In this document: in pieces, positions 9,801 through 20,800 of the stretch
Numbering within the stretch: the stretch's first letter is position 1
Layout: every line of letters begins with the position of its first letter
NCBI GenBank assembly: GCA_028752905.1
Contig: JAQNBH010000009.1
Span: forward strand, 42,786,509-42,850,508
Direction: 5' to 3'
Source of the DNA: Cladorhizidae sp. MBARI D1340-BT2
Taxonomy: Eukaryota > Porifera > Demospongiae > Poecilosclerida > Cladorhizidae
DNA length: 64,000 nt
The notes under the pieces: generated by a model
Told to the model about the DNA's origin: nothing
Database searches by the model: none
The model's input: the letters and a program-made list of their open reading frames with translations, nothing else
Made by a program: the position numbers and the translations under genes

Positions 9801-12800
9801 GCATGTACAATAGGTGAGTGCCCAGAACTATATTCCTCAAGCCTACAACATTCTAGGTAACGTTGCTACTGTAAGTTCTGTTTGCTTAGCCCTCTTGATG
9901 TTTAGTGCTGGTCTCATTGTTGTCATGGCGTCCATGTGGTACCTTGCTGAGAAGTGCTGGTCTCATTGTTGTCATGGCGTCCATGTGGTACCTTGCTGAG
10001 AAGTGCTGGTCTCATTGTTGTCATGGCGTCCATGTGGTACCTTGCTGAGAAGTGCTGGTCTCATTGTTGTCATGGCGTCCATGTGGTACCTTGCTGAGAA
10101 GTGCTGGTCTCATTGTTGTCATGGCGTCCATGTGGTACCTTGCTGAGAAGTGCTGGTCTCATTGTTGTCATGACGTCCATGTGGTACCTTGCTGAGAAGT
10201 GCTGGTCTCATTGTTGTCATGGCGTCCATGTGGTACTTTGCTGAGAAGTGCTGGTCTCATTGTTGTCATGGCGTCCATGTGGTACCTTGCTGAGAAGTGC
10301 TGGTCTCATTGTTGTCATGGCGTCCATGTGGTACTTTGCTGAGAAGTGCTGGTCTCATTGTTGTCATGGCGTCCATGTGGTACCTTGCTGAGAAGTGCTG
10401 GTCTCATTGTTGTCATGGCGTCCATGTGGTATCTTGCTGAGAAGTGCTGATCTCATTGTTGTCATGGCATCCATGTGGTACCTTGCTGAGAAGTGCTGAT
10501 CTCATTGTTGTCATGGCATCCATGTGGTACCTTGCTGAGAAGTGCTGGTCTCATTGTTGTCATGGCGTACATGTGGTACCTTGCTGAGAAGTGCTGGTCT
10601 CATTGTTGTCATGGCGTCCATGTGGTACCTTGCTGAGAAGTGCTGGTCTCATTGTTGTCATGGCGTCCATGTGGTACCTTGCTGAGAAGTGCTGGTCTCA
10701 TTGTTGTCATGGCGTCCATGTGATACCTTGCTGAGAAGTGCTGGTCTCATTGTTGTCATGGCGTCCATGTGATACCTTGCTGAGAAGTGCTGGTCTCATT
10801 GTGTCATGGCGTCCATGTGGTACCTTGCTGAGAAGTGCTGGTCTCATTGTTGTCATGGCATCCATGTGATACATTGCTGAGAAGTGCTGGTCTCGTTGTC
10901 ATGGCGTCCATGTGGTACCTTGCTGAGAAGTGCTGGTCTCATTGTCATTGTAAATAGCAAGGCATGGATTCTTCACATGCGTGGTAAACCTCATCACCAA
11001 GGCAATGTACATACCAAGGCTCCAGTCTGAGCACACTTGTTATTAGCTTACAGTTCTCCTTAATGTCTTGATGGGTTTCTTTTTCCCCACGGGAATCTTC
11101 AGGGCATTTTCTCTCCTTGACAATATGTAGTCTTCTAGCAGCTGTTACTTCACATGTAACTTCTCCTCCATGGCCTGTGAGGTTCCAAAACACTTCCATA
11201 GTTCAGTTAGTGTGCCCAGTGATTGCATCCTGCGTATGGATGACCCCAATAGCATGTTGCACGGATTGTTCTCATCTTCAGATAAAGGGAATTGATTGTG
11301 TCCAAATGGTACGTACTTCGGAGATTGGTGTCAGTGCTGGCATGTGCTTGAGAGTCCATCGCTGACTCGTCCTTTGTCTGTCTTGCGAGACAAGCTCCTT
11401 TCTGCTCGTGTCTACAAAATATAGTGAATGCACCAGAAGCATTGTTGTGTCGGTCAGTCACGTGTGGATGTAAACATTTTAGGTTGCCGTGGTGCCTCTC
11501 CTTCACGCTGAACTTCATTTAGCCATCCTTCTAGTCCGAGCATGCAGAAGATCCTAAAAGCTCTTTAATGACCCATGAACGAGGGCAAATGATCTACCAC
11601 AAATGATGATACCATCATATCTTCACTCTAAATACCACTAAACCTTCAGAGTGGACTTACTGTGCTCAACACTTTTCTGTAGTCTTCTTTTGCACTGCTC
11701 AGCAATTGTACAAGGGGGAATGATTATGGCTATAGCCAGTGGCATGATACTGGCAGGTGCACACTTGAACTGGCCATCACCGTGGCTATAACCAGTGGCA
11801 TGATACTGGCAGGTGCACACTTGAACTGGCCACCTCCATGGCTATAACCAGTGGCATGATACTGGCAGGTGCACACTTGAACTGGCCATCTCCATGGCTA
11901 TAGCCAGTGGCATGATACTGGCAGGTGCACACTTGAACTGGCCATCTCCGTGGCCATAGCCAGTGGCATGATACTGGCAGGTGCACACTTGAACTGGCCA
12001 TCTCTGTGGCTATAACCAGTGGCATGATACTGGCAGGTGCACACTTGAACTGGCCATCTCTGTGGCTATAGCCAGTGGCATGATACTGGCAGGTGCACAC
12101 TTGAACTGGCCATCTCTGTGGCTATAGCCAGTGGCATGATACTGGCAGGTGCACACTTAAACTGGCCATCTCCGTGGCTATAGCCAGTGGCATGATACTG
12201 GCAGGTGCACACTTGAACTGGCCATCTCCGTGGCTATAACCAGTGGCATGATACTGGCAGGTGCACACTTGAACTGGCCATCTCCGTGGCTATAACCAGA
12301 GGCATGATACTGGCAGGTGCACACTTGAACGGGCCATCTCCATGGCTATAACCAGTGGCATGATACTGGCAGGTGCACACTTGAACTGGCCATCTCCGTG
12401 GCTATAACCAGTGGCATGATACTGGCAGGTGCACACTTGAACTGGCCATCTCTGTGGCTATAACCAGTGGCATGATACTGGCAGGTGCACACTTGAACTG
12501 GCCATCTCTGTGGCTATAGCCAGTGGCATGATACTGGCAGGTGCACACTTGAACTGGCCATCTCCGTGGCTATAACCAGTGGCATGATACTGGCAGCTGC
12601 ACACTTGAACTGGCCATCTCCGTGGCTATAACCAGTGGCATGATACTGGCAGGTGCACACTTGAACCAGCCTTAAGCCCGTGAGATTACGTACATGTCCA
12701 CGTGCACCGACATGTCATGCTAGCCTCATATTTCACTGTGTGCATGTGTGATGTACATGTCCACATGCACTGACATGTCATGCTAGCCTCATATTTCACT

Positions 12801-15800
12801 GTGTGTGTACGTGTGATGTACATGTCCACATGCACTGACATGTCATGCTAGCCTCATATTTCACTGTGTGTGTATGTGTGATGTACATGTCTACATGCAC
12901 TGACATGTCATGCTAGCCTCATATTTCACTGTGTGTGTATGTGTGATGTACATGTCCACATGCACTGACATGTCATGCTAGCCTCATATTTCACTGTGTG
13001 TGCATGTGTGATGATAGTCTGACTAGCGAGAGGAGTTTTCTTGCAGGTTGGGGTTCGAGAGTTTGCCTGTCGAAAGATAGCTGTACACCTATGAACACTA
13101 ACAGGTGTGGTGTACATGTTGCTATGGTGATGTTGTGGCAGCTGCATGGTTTCCTTCCACTGTACAGGGAACATGCATCGGTTGGGACAAGGTGTGAAAG
13201 TGGACATCGACTTGGCGGTGGACTATTACCGGAGAGGGTGCACAGCAGGTATGACTGTTTAAATCTACAAGGTGAAGCTAAGTATTAGTATAAGTAAGCA
13301 TGTGTAAAAGATCATGTCACAATGTGACACATTGTAACATGTAATCTGTGAGCATCACGTGTGCTGTTGCTGCCCCACACTTGAACAATTGGAGTCCTGT
13401 TTTGTATCTGTTAAGTCACAATACATTGGTGTGCTTTATTTGAGTTTGGTGTGCTTTATTTGAGTTTTTAGCTACAGGGTGATTTGATTGGTGGGCTGAG
13501 AAGTTTCCCTTGTACATGTATATGTGAGGAGTCTAAATGTGCTAGGAGCAGCTTGTGGTGCTCCTCCATTGCCTAAATACAAACACATATATATGTATAT
13601 ATGTATCTAAGTGTGCAGTTGTGTGTGTGTGGTGTGTGTGTGTGTCCAACCACTGGGCCTGCTTGCCTGAAAACTTCCATGGAGATCATGAAGATAAGCT
13701 CAACACTAAGGGTGGTTATAGGCCTCCATCACCAAAGGCAGCAGTTGTCATTGTCAGCCATTTTAAACTCGATGGATGTATCCGTGGATGTGTTTTTATC
13801 TTGTTCCCAACAACAGTGGGTATATCCACATGGAGAACAGCTTGGCAAACACTGCTAGAACTTGCATAGTGAATTCTAACTCAATCTGTGTGCTAGTGAG
13901 GCCAGCATCTGACCCTGATTTAACTCTGACAGAAAGTCTCACACTAGAGTTTGGTTGATCATGGTACTACTTGGGCTTGGGCCTAAGTACTACCAGCTAG
14001 AGAAGCGAACAAAAAAATGTGCTCTGCTTAATTAAAGTGTCACCATGCAAGCTTCAGGTTGGTGACTCTGGGAAGAAACACACTTTGCTTCCTTGCAGCC
14101 TCTCGGATTAGTAAATGAACTAGTAACTGTGTGACGTTCTTCTTGAAGTTTGGAGAGGTTGTCTGCAACTTAGTTTACACTGTAAGAGAGTTTAAATCAA
14201 GACAGACGTGTTTAGATCCCTCAAGGACACCTGTGGTTACTTCATCACATGACTTCCTACACACTGACCCAGAATATAGTGTAGTATATATAGCGCTGGC
14301 AGGAACCCAGGGTAACCCCCTCTCTCTCTGTCTCTTTCTCTCTCTCTCTCTCTATGAGAAAAAGGCAGGAGCAGATCAAGCTCTTGTCGCTGGAGTAGAG
14401 GCCATTATCTTCACTACATTGCGTGCGTGATCTGGAAAATCAGGGTTAAAGTTCAAAGTGAATAACAACATAACCTATTATTAGTAGACAGGTAAGGTGT
14501 AGATGGACATGTGCCCACACAGGAAGGGGTGTGGTCATCAGACCACATTACAATGTATGAGAGTGTTCCTAAGCATGCGAGTGAGTTGCTGCCTAGCAAC
14601 TGTGGAGTTCATGATTCCAGGTCTTCAATACATATCGGACACAAATCAACACACTGGTATTTATAATTGTAATGCAGTCTAGTTTAGTGGCATAATATTG
14701 TGAAGTAGCCTTCGATGTGAGAAGTTAATTAGCAAGGACTGAGAGGTGGTTTTGAGGAGGTCATTAGAAATGGAGTGGATCTTGTTGCCCTGGTCCTTTA
14801 GTCTTTCAATCTGGCACACATTTTGCTCCTCATTTCTGCCCATTCAGCAATTAAAGAGCTCTCTCTCCCTCTTCCCTCTATGCAAACCATTCTATCATGC
14901 AGTGATATTCCATGGCAGAAAATGAATGTTTGCAAGCGGTCCCTTACCATGAGAGTTGCATCACTGGATACATCAGTAGTTTAATTAAGCAGCTTGTAAT
15001 CCTCTCCTCCATTCACACAACAAGAATAATTGTTCTCAGTCATCTTCAACAAGTTTGATAAACTGAATATATAAATATGATAAGAAGATAAGAAGACAGA
15101 AGAAAAAATATCAAAAGTGATGTATAAATATATTATATACAATTATATTATATATAATTATATTATGTAATATATATGTATTATATAAGACATAATAAAT
15201 ATATTGTATATATATAAGCATATATTTGCTAATTCAAGAGATGAGGATGAAGAGATTGTTTGCCACACTGTATAAGAAGCAGTCCATTGGTAAGTAAAGC
15301 ATTTGAGACAACCTGAAGGGATAAAAGAGGACCTGAAAGACAATGAAATATTTGTGAGGCTCCTCTGCAAGTAGCGCCCGCCATCATGGTGGTCTCTAAC
15401 AAAGAGATGTCAAGGAGAAGCAAGGTCTGGCAACAGCAGCCATCATGGTGGCCTCTAACAAAGAGATGTCAAAGAGAAGCAATGTCTGGCAGCAGCAGCC
15501 ATCATGGTGGCCTCTAACAAAGAGGTCAAAGAGAAGCAAGGTCTGGCAGCCGCAGCCATCATGGTGCCTCTAACAAAGATGTCAAAGAGAAGCAATGTCT
15601 GGCAGTGGCTACCATCACCTTGTGGCAAGCTCGTGTTCTGATTATAGCCTAGCGAGTGGCTGGACACACACATAAGTAGAAAATACAAGTCTCTACGTGA
15701 GCATGCACAGAATTAGTCAGACCTAGCATTGATTTACTGTATGTTATGGCATATAAGACGTACCTCACCCCCCCCCCCCCCCCCCCCCCCCCCCCAAAAA

Positions 15801-16181
15801 AAGGCTCAAAAGGTCACCCTGCGTCTTATAAGGTAGTTTTTTCCCCCCTAAATATTCTGTGGGTGTGTCTAAAATACGTACATAATTAAGCAGGGGGTGG
15901 GGTTAATTAAGCAAGGTATGCTATTAGAATGCACACAAATTGGAGTTTTTGTGTGTGTGAGAAAAGTGGTAAGAGTTGTTTTTATTCTTGCATTAGATGA
16001 CCCCTTTGCCCACCTCAACTTGGCCTACTGCTATAGCCATGGGAAGGGAGTGGAGAAGTCCTTGGAAAAGGCCTTCAAGAGCTACTTGTTGGCCAGCCAC
16101 TCAGGTAAGTATATAATCATTATTATAATCACATAATTCTAGTAGTAGTAGTAGTAGTAGTAGTAGTATATTATTAATATA

Positions 16182-16261
<80 letters not shown>

Positions 16262-17510
16262 TGTTATTATTATTATTATTATAGATAACCCTGTGGCAAT
16301 TTATAATGTGGGAACACATTATTTCTCTGGATACGGAGTGGCTCAGAACCTAGAGAAAGCTCGCGAATATTATGAGAGAGCCTCTGCATTGGGGTTTGCT
16401 CCTGCACAGGTCAGCACTAGTGATGCCATGTGATTATCATGTGATGTGCAAGGTTAATCATGTGACATTTTAATGTGAATATTTGCATGACAACCCTACT
16501 AAACATAAATACATCAATTTTTGGCTACTCCATATCACAATCCAAGCCCTACAACATTATATGCCACCAGTAATGTGCAGAATAGTACTGTAAGGACTAG
16601 GACAATGGATAGAGCAATGCAATATGATGGAAATCAATAATGTACAGACCAGTGTATAGTATCAGGCCTGCAGCTATGCTAGGGCAAGGACAATGGCTAG
16701 AGCAATACAATATGATGGACATCAATAATATACAGACCAGTGAATAGTATCAGGCCTGCAGCTATGCTAGGGCTAGTACAATGGCTAGAGCAATACAATA
16801 TGATGGACATCAATAATGTACAGACCAGTGTATAGTATCAGGCCTGCAGCTATGCTAGGGCTAGGACAATGCCTAGAGCAATACAATATGATGGACATCA
16901 ATAATGTACAGACCAGTGTATAGTATCAGGCCTGCAGCTATGCTAGGGCTAGGACAATGGCAAGAGCAATACAATATGATGGACATCAATAATGTACAGA
17001 CCAGTGTATAGTATCGGGCCTGCAGCTATGCTAGGGCTAGTACAATGGCTAGAGCAATACAATATGATGGACATCAATAATGTACAGACCAGTGTATAGT
17101 ATCAGGCCTGCAGCTATGCTAGGGCTAGGACAATGCCTAGAGCAATACAATATGATGGACATCAATAATGTACAGACCAGTGTATAGTATCAGGCCTGCA
17201 GCTATGCTAGGGCTAGGACAATGGCAAGAGCAATGTGATCTACTAAGATGATTTTATTTTTTAAATTACCGCTCTCCATTGCATATTTGCTCACCACTTA
17301 ACTCCGTGCATTCCTAACTAGTTGTGAATCTAATTACATCACTTCCTTCCTGTATAGGTGAACCTTGGCAACATGTATCTATGTGGTGTTGGTGTTGCCA
17401 AGGATGTTGGCAAGGCCAAGGAGATGTTTGCTCTGGCAGCTGACAGAGACGAGAATGCAGCCGGATTGCTAGAGAAGATTGAGAAGGAAGGAAAGGATCA
17501 AGACACGTAA
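6873..17510 (+). CDS. Sel1-repeat protein gene, ten exons, 5' end missing
   Basis: Ten exons with GT/AG borders and matching phases: 6873-7031, 8370-8426, 8753-8863, 8919-9002, 9660-9724, 9814-9856, 13168-13248, 15997-16104, 16285-16409 and 17358-17510 (stop TAA). Together they encode at least 300 residues with no stop. From exon 3 onward the protein is a run of about seven Sel1-like helical repeats of 33-40 residues, each with a G-x-G-V signature (GQGVEENLAKAVELF, GIGVEQNFQRAYTLY, GQGVKVDIDLAVDYY, GKGVEKSLEKAFKSY, GYGVAQNLEKAREYY, GVGVAKDVGKAKEMF). Most introns split repeats at the conserved Gly. Such solenoids are protein-binding scaffolds, seen in ER-associated degradation, mitochondrial and signalling adaptors. 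The sub-family is not recognised. The first detected exon (ETQLEKHQGG...) is not Sel1-like. An upstream start exon must exist and was not found; no signal peptide can be judged. The short acidic/basic end (EKEGKDQDT) makes a C-terminal membrane anchor unlikely. Confidence 0.85.
7102..8228. mobile_element. Foldback/MITE-like element in Sel1-gene intron
   Basis: Arms at 7102-7193 and 8137-8228 are inverted copies of each other over 92 bp with two mismatches (sharing TCGATGCTATTGCAAGGGGC). Homology resumes further in, around TTAATTGAATAATCTATGAT at about 7214 and its complement near 8072. The centre has no transposase and is largely a minisatellite (7258-7806) plus AT-rich sequence. Target-site duplication is unclear because the outer ends run into AT-rich sequence. 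It lies wholly within one intron (7032-8369). Confidence 0.7.
7258..7806. repeat. GCTCACATGGTAAAGG minisatellite, inverted to 5820-6735
   Basis: Units of 19-45 bp with TCACATGGTAAAGG and TCACATGTGATAAATGGCAGC. The right half alternates them as a regular block of about 44 bp. This is the reverse complement of the unit at 5820-6735 and fills the centre of the foldback element. Confidence 0.95.
8460..8715. repeat. Polypyrimidine (CT) tract
   Basis: About 255 bp almost purely C and T on the + strand, in the intron before the 8753 acceptor. It may act as an exaggerated polypyrimidine tract. The open frames across it (Ser/Pro/Leu-rich) are artefacts. Confidence 0.9.
9068..9265. repeat. 24-bp minisatellite (GATCAGATGTGTTAACTG)
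   Basis: Eight units of 24 bp containing GATCAGATGTGTTAACTG, alternating with a TGTTTTAACTG variant, in the intron between exons ending 9002 and starting 9660. A single related unit sits near 9590-9612. Not related to the giant 24-bp satellite. Confidence 0.95.
9901..10948. repeat. 49-bp minisatellite in Sel1-gene intron
   Basis: About 21 units of 49 bp containing GAGAAGTGCTGGTCTCATTG and CATGGCGTCCATGTGGTACC, very homogeneous, with sparse point variants (GATACC, GGTACTT). It begins about 45 bp after the exon ending at 9856. Confidence 0.97.
10949..11721. other. Intron sequence without recognised features
   Basis: Unique sequence between two minisatellites inside the 9857-13167 intron. Open frames of 80-100 codons occur on both strands, but none shows a recognised domain, and none is bounded by both splice sites and a sensible frame. 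Nothing is called here. Confidence 0.5.
11722..12668. repeat. 56-bp minisatellite in Sel1-gene intron
   Basis: About 17 units of 56 bp containing CCAGTGGCATGATACTGGCA and GCACACTTGAACTGGCC, with C/T variation in CATCTCCGTGG versus CATCTCTGTGG. It sits in the same intron as the 49-bp and 65-bp arrays. Confidence 0.97.
12690..13015. repeat. 65-bp minisatellite, five units
   Basis: Five units (periods 63, 65, 65, 65) containing TGTCATGCTAGCCTCATATT and a short GT-rich end. It is the third tandem array in this intron and ends about 150 bp before the exon at 13168. Confidence 0.95.
13249..15360. other. Long intron portion without genes
   Basis: Part of the 13249-15996 intron. Holds GT-rich (13618-13645), CT-rich (14318-14353) and AT-rich (15118-15225) tracts and a two-copy GGTGTGCTTTATTTGAGTTT duplication at 13430-13466. 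Nothing resembling an exon with both splice sites was found. Confidence 0.5.
15374..15605. repeat. 59-bp minisatellite, four units
   Basis: Four units of 53-59 bp containing CCATCATGGTGGCCTCTAAC and AAAGAGAAGCAA, with small internal deletions in the later units. Confidence 0.9.
15735..15842. repeat. Short inverted-repeat element with poly-C core
   Basis: GCATATAAGACGTACCT near 15750 is matched in reverse by GCGTCTTATAAGG near 15821. Between them lie a run of about 27 C and a run of A. The ends look like a small MITE of the TATAAGACG type. The homopolymer length is likely unreliable in the assembly. Confidence 0.6.
16140..16283. repeat. AGT then ATT microsatellite at a splice acceptor
   Basis: Nine or so AGT repeats followed by about 40 ATT repeats run directly into the TATAG acceptor of the exon at 16285. 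Length variation here would change the distance from branch point to acceptor. Confidence 0.95.
16612..17235. repeat. 88-bp minisatellite in last Sel1-gene intron
   Basis: Seven units of 88 bp containing CAATACAATATGATGGACAT and CAGGCCTGCAGCTATGCTAG. It ends about 120 bp before the acceptor of the terminal exon at 17358. Confidence 0.97.
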
Positions 17511-17640
17511 CTTCCAGGAATCAATGTGCACTAATTTAATCATGTGTGTGTGTGTGCAGGCACATAACTCCTTAATTTTCCATTCTTTCATACAGGTGGA
17601 CTCTTTCATGTAACTCTTGGGGAGATAATGTTTGGACATG

Positions 17641-17830
17641 TTTGAGTGCAGGGGGTTCTAATGAGTGCAGGGGGTTCTAATGAGTGCAGGGGTTCTAATG
17701 AGTGCAGGGGGTTCTAATGAGTGCAGGGGTTCTAATGAGTGCAGGGGGTTCTAATGAGTGCAGGGGGTTCTAATGAGTGCAGGGGTTCTAATGAGTGCAG
17801 GGGGTTCTAACTAAGTGCAGGTGTTCTGAT
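17641..17830. repeat. 18-19-bp array flanking the giant satellite
   Basis: About ten units of GAGTGCAGGGGGTTCTAAT with 18- and 19-bp forms, ending in degenerate units that grade into the 24-bp satellite. Unit similarity (GAGTGCAGGG..TTCTA) shows the two repeats are related. Confidence 0.95.
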
Positions 17831-17849
17831 CTAAACTGAGTACAAGCAA

Positions 17850-20800
17850 TTCTATGAAACTGAGTGCAGGGTATTCTATGAAACTGAGTGCAGGGTATTC
17901 TATGAAACTGAGTGCAGGGTATTCTATGAAACTGAGTGCAGGGTATTCTATGAAACTGAGTGCAGGGTATTCTATGAAACTGAGTGCAGGGTATTCTATG
18001 AAACTGAGTGCAGGGTATTCTATGAAACTGAGTGCAGGGTATTCTATGAAACTGAGTGCAGGGTATTCTATGAAACTGAGTGCAGGGTATTCTATGAAAC
18101 TGAGTGCAGGGTATTCTATGAAACTGAGTGCAGGGTATTCTATGAAACTGAGTGCAGGATATTCTATGAAACTGAGTGCAGGATATTCTATGAAACTGAG
18201 TGCAGGATATTCTATGAAACTGAGTGCAGGATATTCTATGAAACTGAGTGCAGGGTATTCTATGAAACTGAGTGCAGGATATTCTATGAAACTGAGTGCA
18301 TGGTATTCTATGAAATTGAGTGCAGGGTATTCTATGAAACTGAGTGCAGGATATTCTATGAAACTGAGTGCAGGGTATTCTATGAAACTGAGTGCAGGAT
18401 ATTCTATGAAACTGAGTGCAGGATATTCTATGAAACTGAGTGCAGGGTATTCTATGAAACTGAGTGCAGGGTATTCTATGAAACTGAGTGCAGGGTATTC
18501 TATGAAACTGAGTGCAGGGTATTCTATGAAACTGTGTGCAGGATATTCTATGAAACTGAGTGCAGGGTATTCTATGAAACTGAGTGCAGGATATTCTATG
18601 AAACTGAGTGCAGAGTATTCTATGAAACTGAGTGCAGGATATTCTATGAAACTGAGTGCAGGGTATTCTATGAAACTGAGTGCAGGGTATTCTATGAAAC
18701 TGAGTGCAGGGTATTCTATGAAACTGAGTGCAGGGTATTCTATGAAACTGTGTGCAGGATATTCTATGAAACTGAGTGCAGGATATTCTATGAAACTGAG
18801 TGCAGGGTATTCTATGAAACTGAGTGCAGGATATTCTATGAAACTGAGTGCAGGGTATTCTATGAAACTGAGTGCAGGGTATTCTATGAAACTGAGTGCA
18901 AGATATTCTATGAAACTGAGTGCAGGATATTCTATGAAACTGAGTGCAGGATATTCTATGAAACTGAGTGCAGGATATTCTATGAAACTGAGTGCAGGAT
19001 ATTCTATGAAACTGAGTGCAGGGTATTCTATGAAACTGAGTGCAGGGTATTCTATGAAACTGAGTGCAGGGTATTCTATGAAACTGAGTGCAGGATATTC
19101 TATGAAATGAGTGCAGGGTATTCTATGAAACTGAGTGCAGGATATTCTATGAAACTGAGTGCAGGGTATTCTATGAAATTGAGTGCACGGTATTCTATGA
19201 AACTGAGTGCAGGGTATTCTATGAAACTGAGTGCAGGGTATTCTATGAAACTGAGTGCAGGATATTCTATGAAATGAGTGCAGGGTATTCTATGAAACTG
19301 AGTGCAGGATATTCTATGAAACTGAGTGCAGGGTATTCTATGAAACTGAGTGCAGGGTATTCTATGAAACTGAGTGCAGGATATTCTATGAAACTGAGTG
19401 CAGGGTATTCTATGAAACTGAGTGCAGGGTATTCTATGAAACTGAGTGCAGGTATTCTATGAAACTGAGTGCAGGATATTCTATGAAACTGAGTGAGGTA
19501 TTCTATGAAACTGAGTGCAGGGTATTCTATGAAACTGAGTGCAGGATATTCTATGAAACTGAGTGCAGGATATTCTATGAAACTGAGTGCAGGGTATTCT
19601 ATGAAACTGAGTGCAGGGTATTCTATGAAACTGAGTGCAGGGTATTCTATGAAACTGAGTGCAGGATATTCTATGAAACTGAGTGCAGGATATTCTATGA
19701 AACTGAGTGCAGGGTATTCTATGAAACTGAGTGCAGGGTATTCTATGAAACTGAGTGCAGGATATTCTATGAAACTGAGTGCAGGGTATATATTCTATGA
19801 AACTGAGTGCAGGATATTCTATGAAACTGAGTGCAGGGTATTCTATGAAACTGAGTGCAGGGTATTCTATGAAACTGAGTGCAGGGTATTCTATGAAACT
19901 GAGTGCAGGGTATTCTATGAAACTGAGTGCAGGGTATATATTCTATGAAACTGAGTGCAGGATATTCTATGAAACTGAGTGCAGGGTATTCTATAAAACT
20001 GAGTGCAGGATATTCTATGAAACTGAGTGCAGGGTATTCTATGAAACTGAGTGCAGGGTATTCTATGAAACTGAGTGCAGGGTATTCTATGAAACTGAGT
20101 GCAGGGTATTCTATGAAACTGAGTGCAGGATATTCTATGAAACTGAGTGCATAGTATTCTATGAAACTGAGTGCAGGATATTCTATGAAACTGAGTTCTG
20201 GATATTCTAAGAAACTGAGTGCAGGATATTCTATGAAACTGAGTGCAGGGTATTCTATGAAACTTAGTGCAGGATATTCTATGAAACTGAGTGCAGGGTA
20301 TTCTATGAAACTGAGTGCAGGGTATTCTATGAAACTGAGTGCACGGTATTCTATGAAACTGAGTGCAGGATATTCTATGAAACTGAGTGCAGGATATTCT
20401 ATGAAACTGAGTGCAGGATATTCTATGAAACTGAGTGCAGGGTATTCTATGAAACTGAGTGCAGGGTATTCTATGAAACTGAGTGCAGGGTATTCTATGA
20501 AACTGAGTGCAGGGTATTCTATGAAACTGAGTGCAGGATATTCTATGAAACTGAGTGCAGGGTATTCTATGAAACTGAGTGCAGGGTATTCTATGAAACT
20601 GAGTGCAGGATATTCTATGAAACTGAGTGCAGGGTATTCTATGAAACTGAGTGCAGGGTATTCTATGAAACTGAGTGCAGGGTATTCTATGAAACTGAGT
20701 GCAGGGTATTCTATGAAACTGAGTGCAGGATATTCTATGAAACTGAGTGCAGGGTATTCTATGAAACTGAGTGCAGGGTATTCTATGAAACTGAGTGCAG

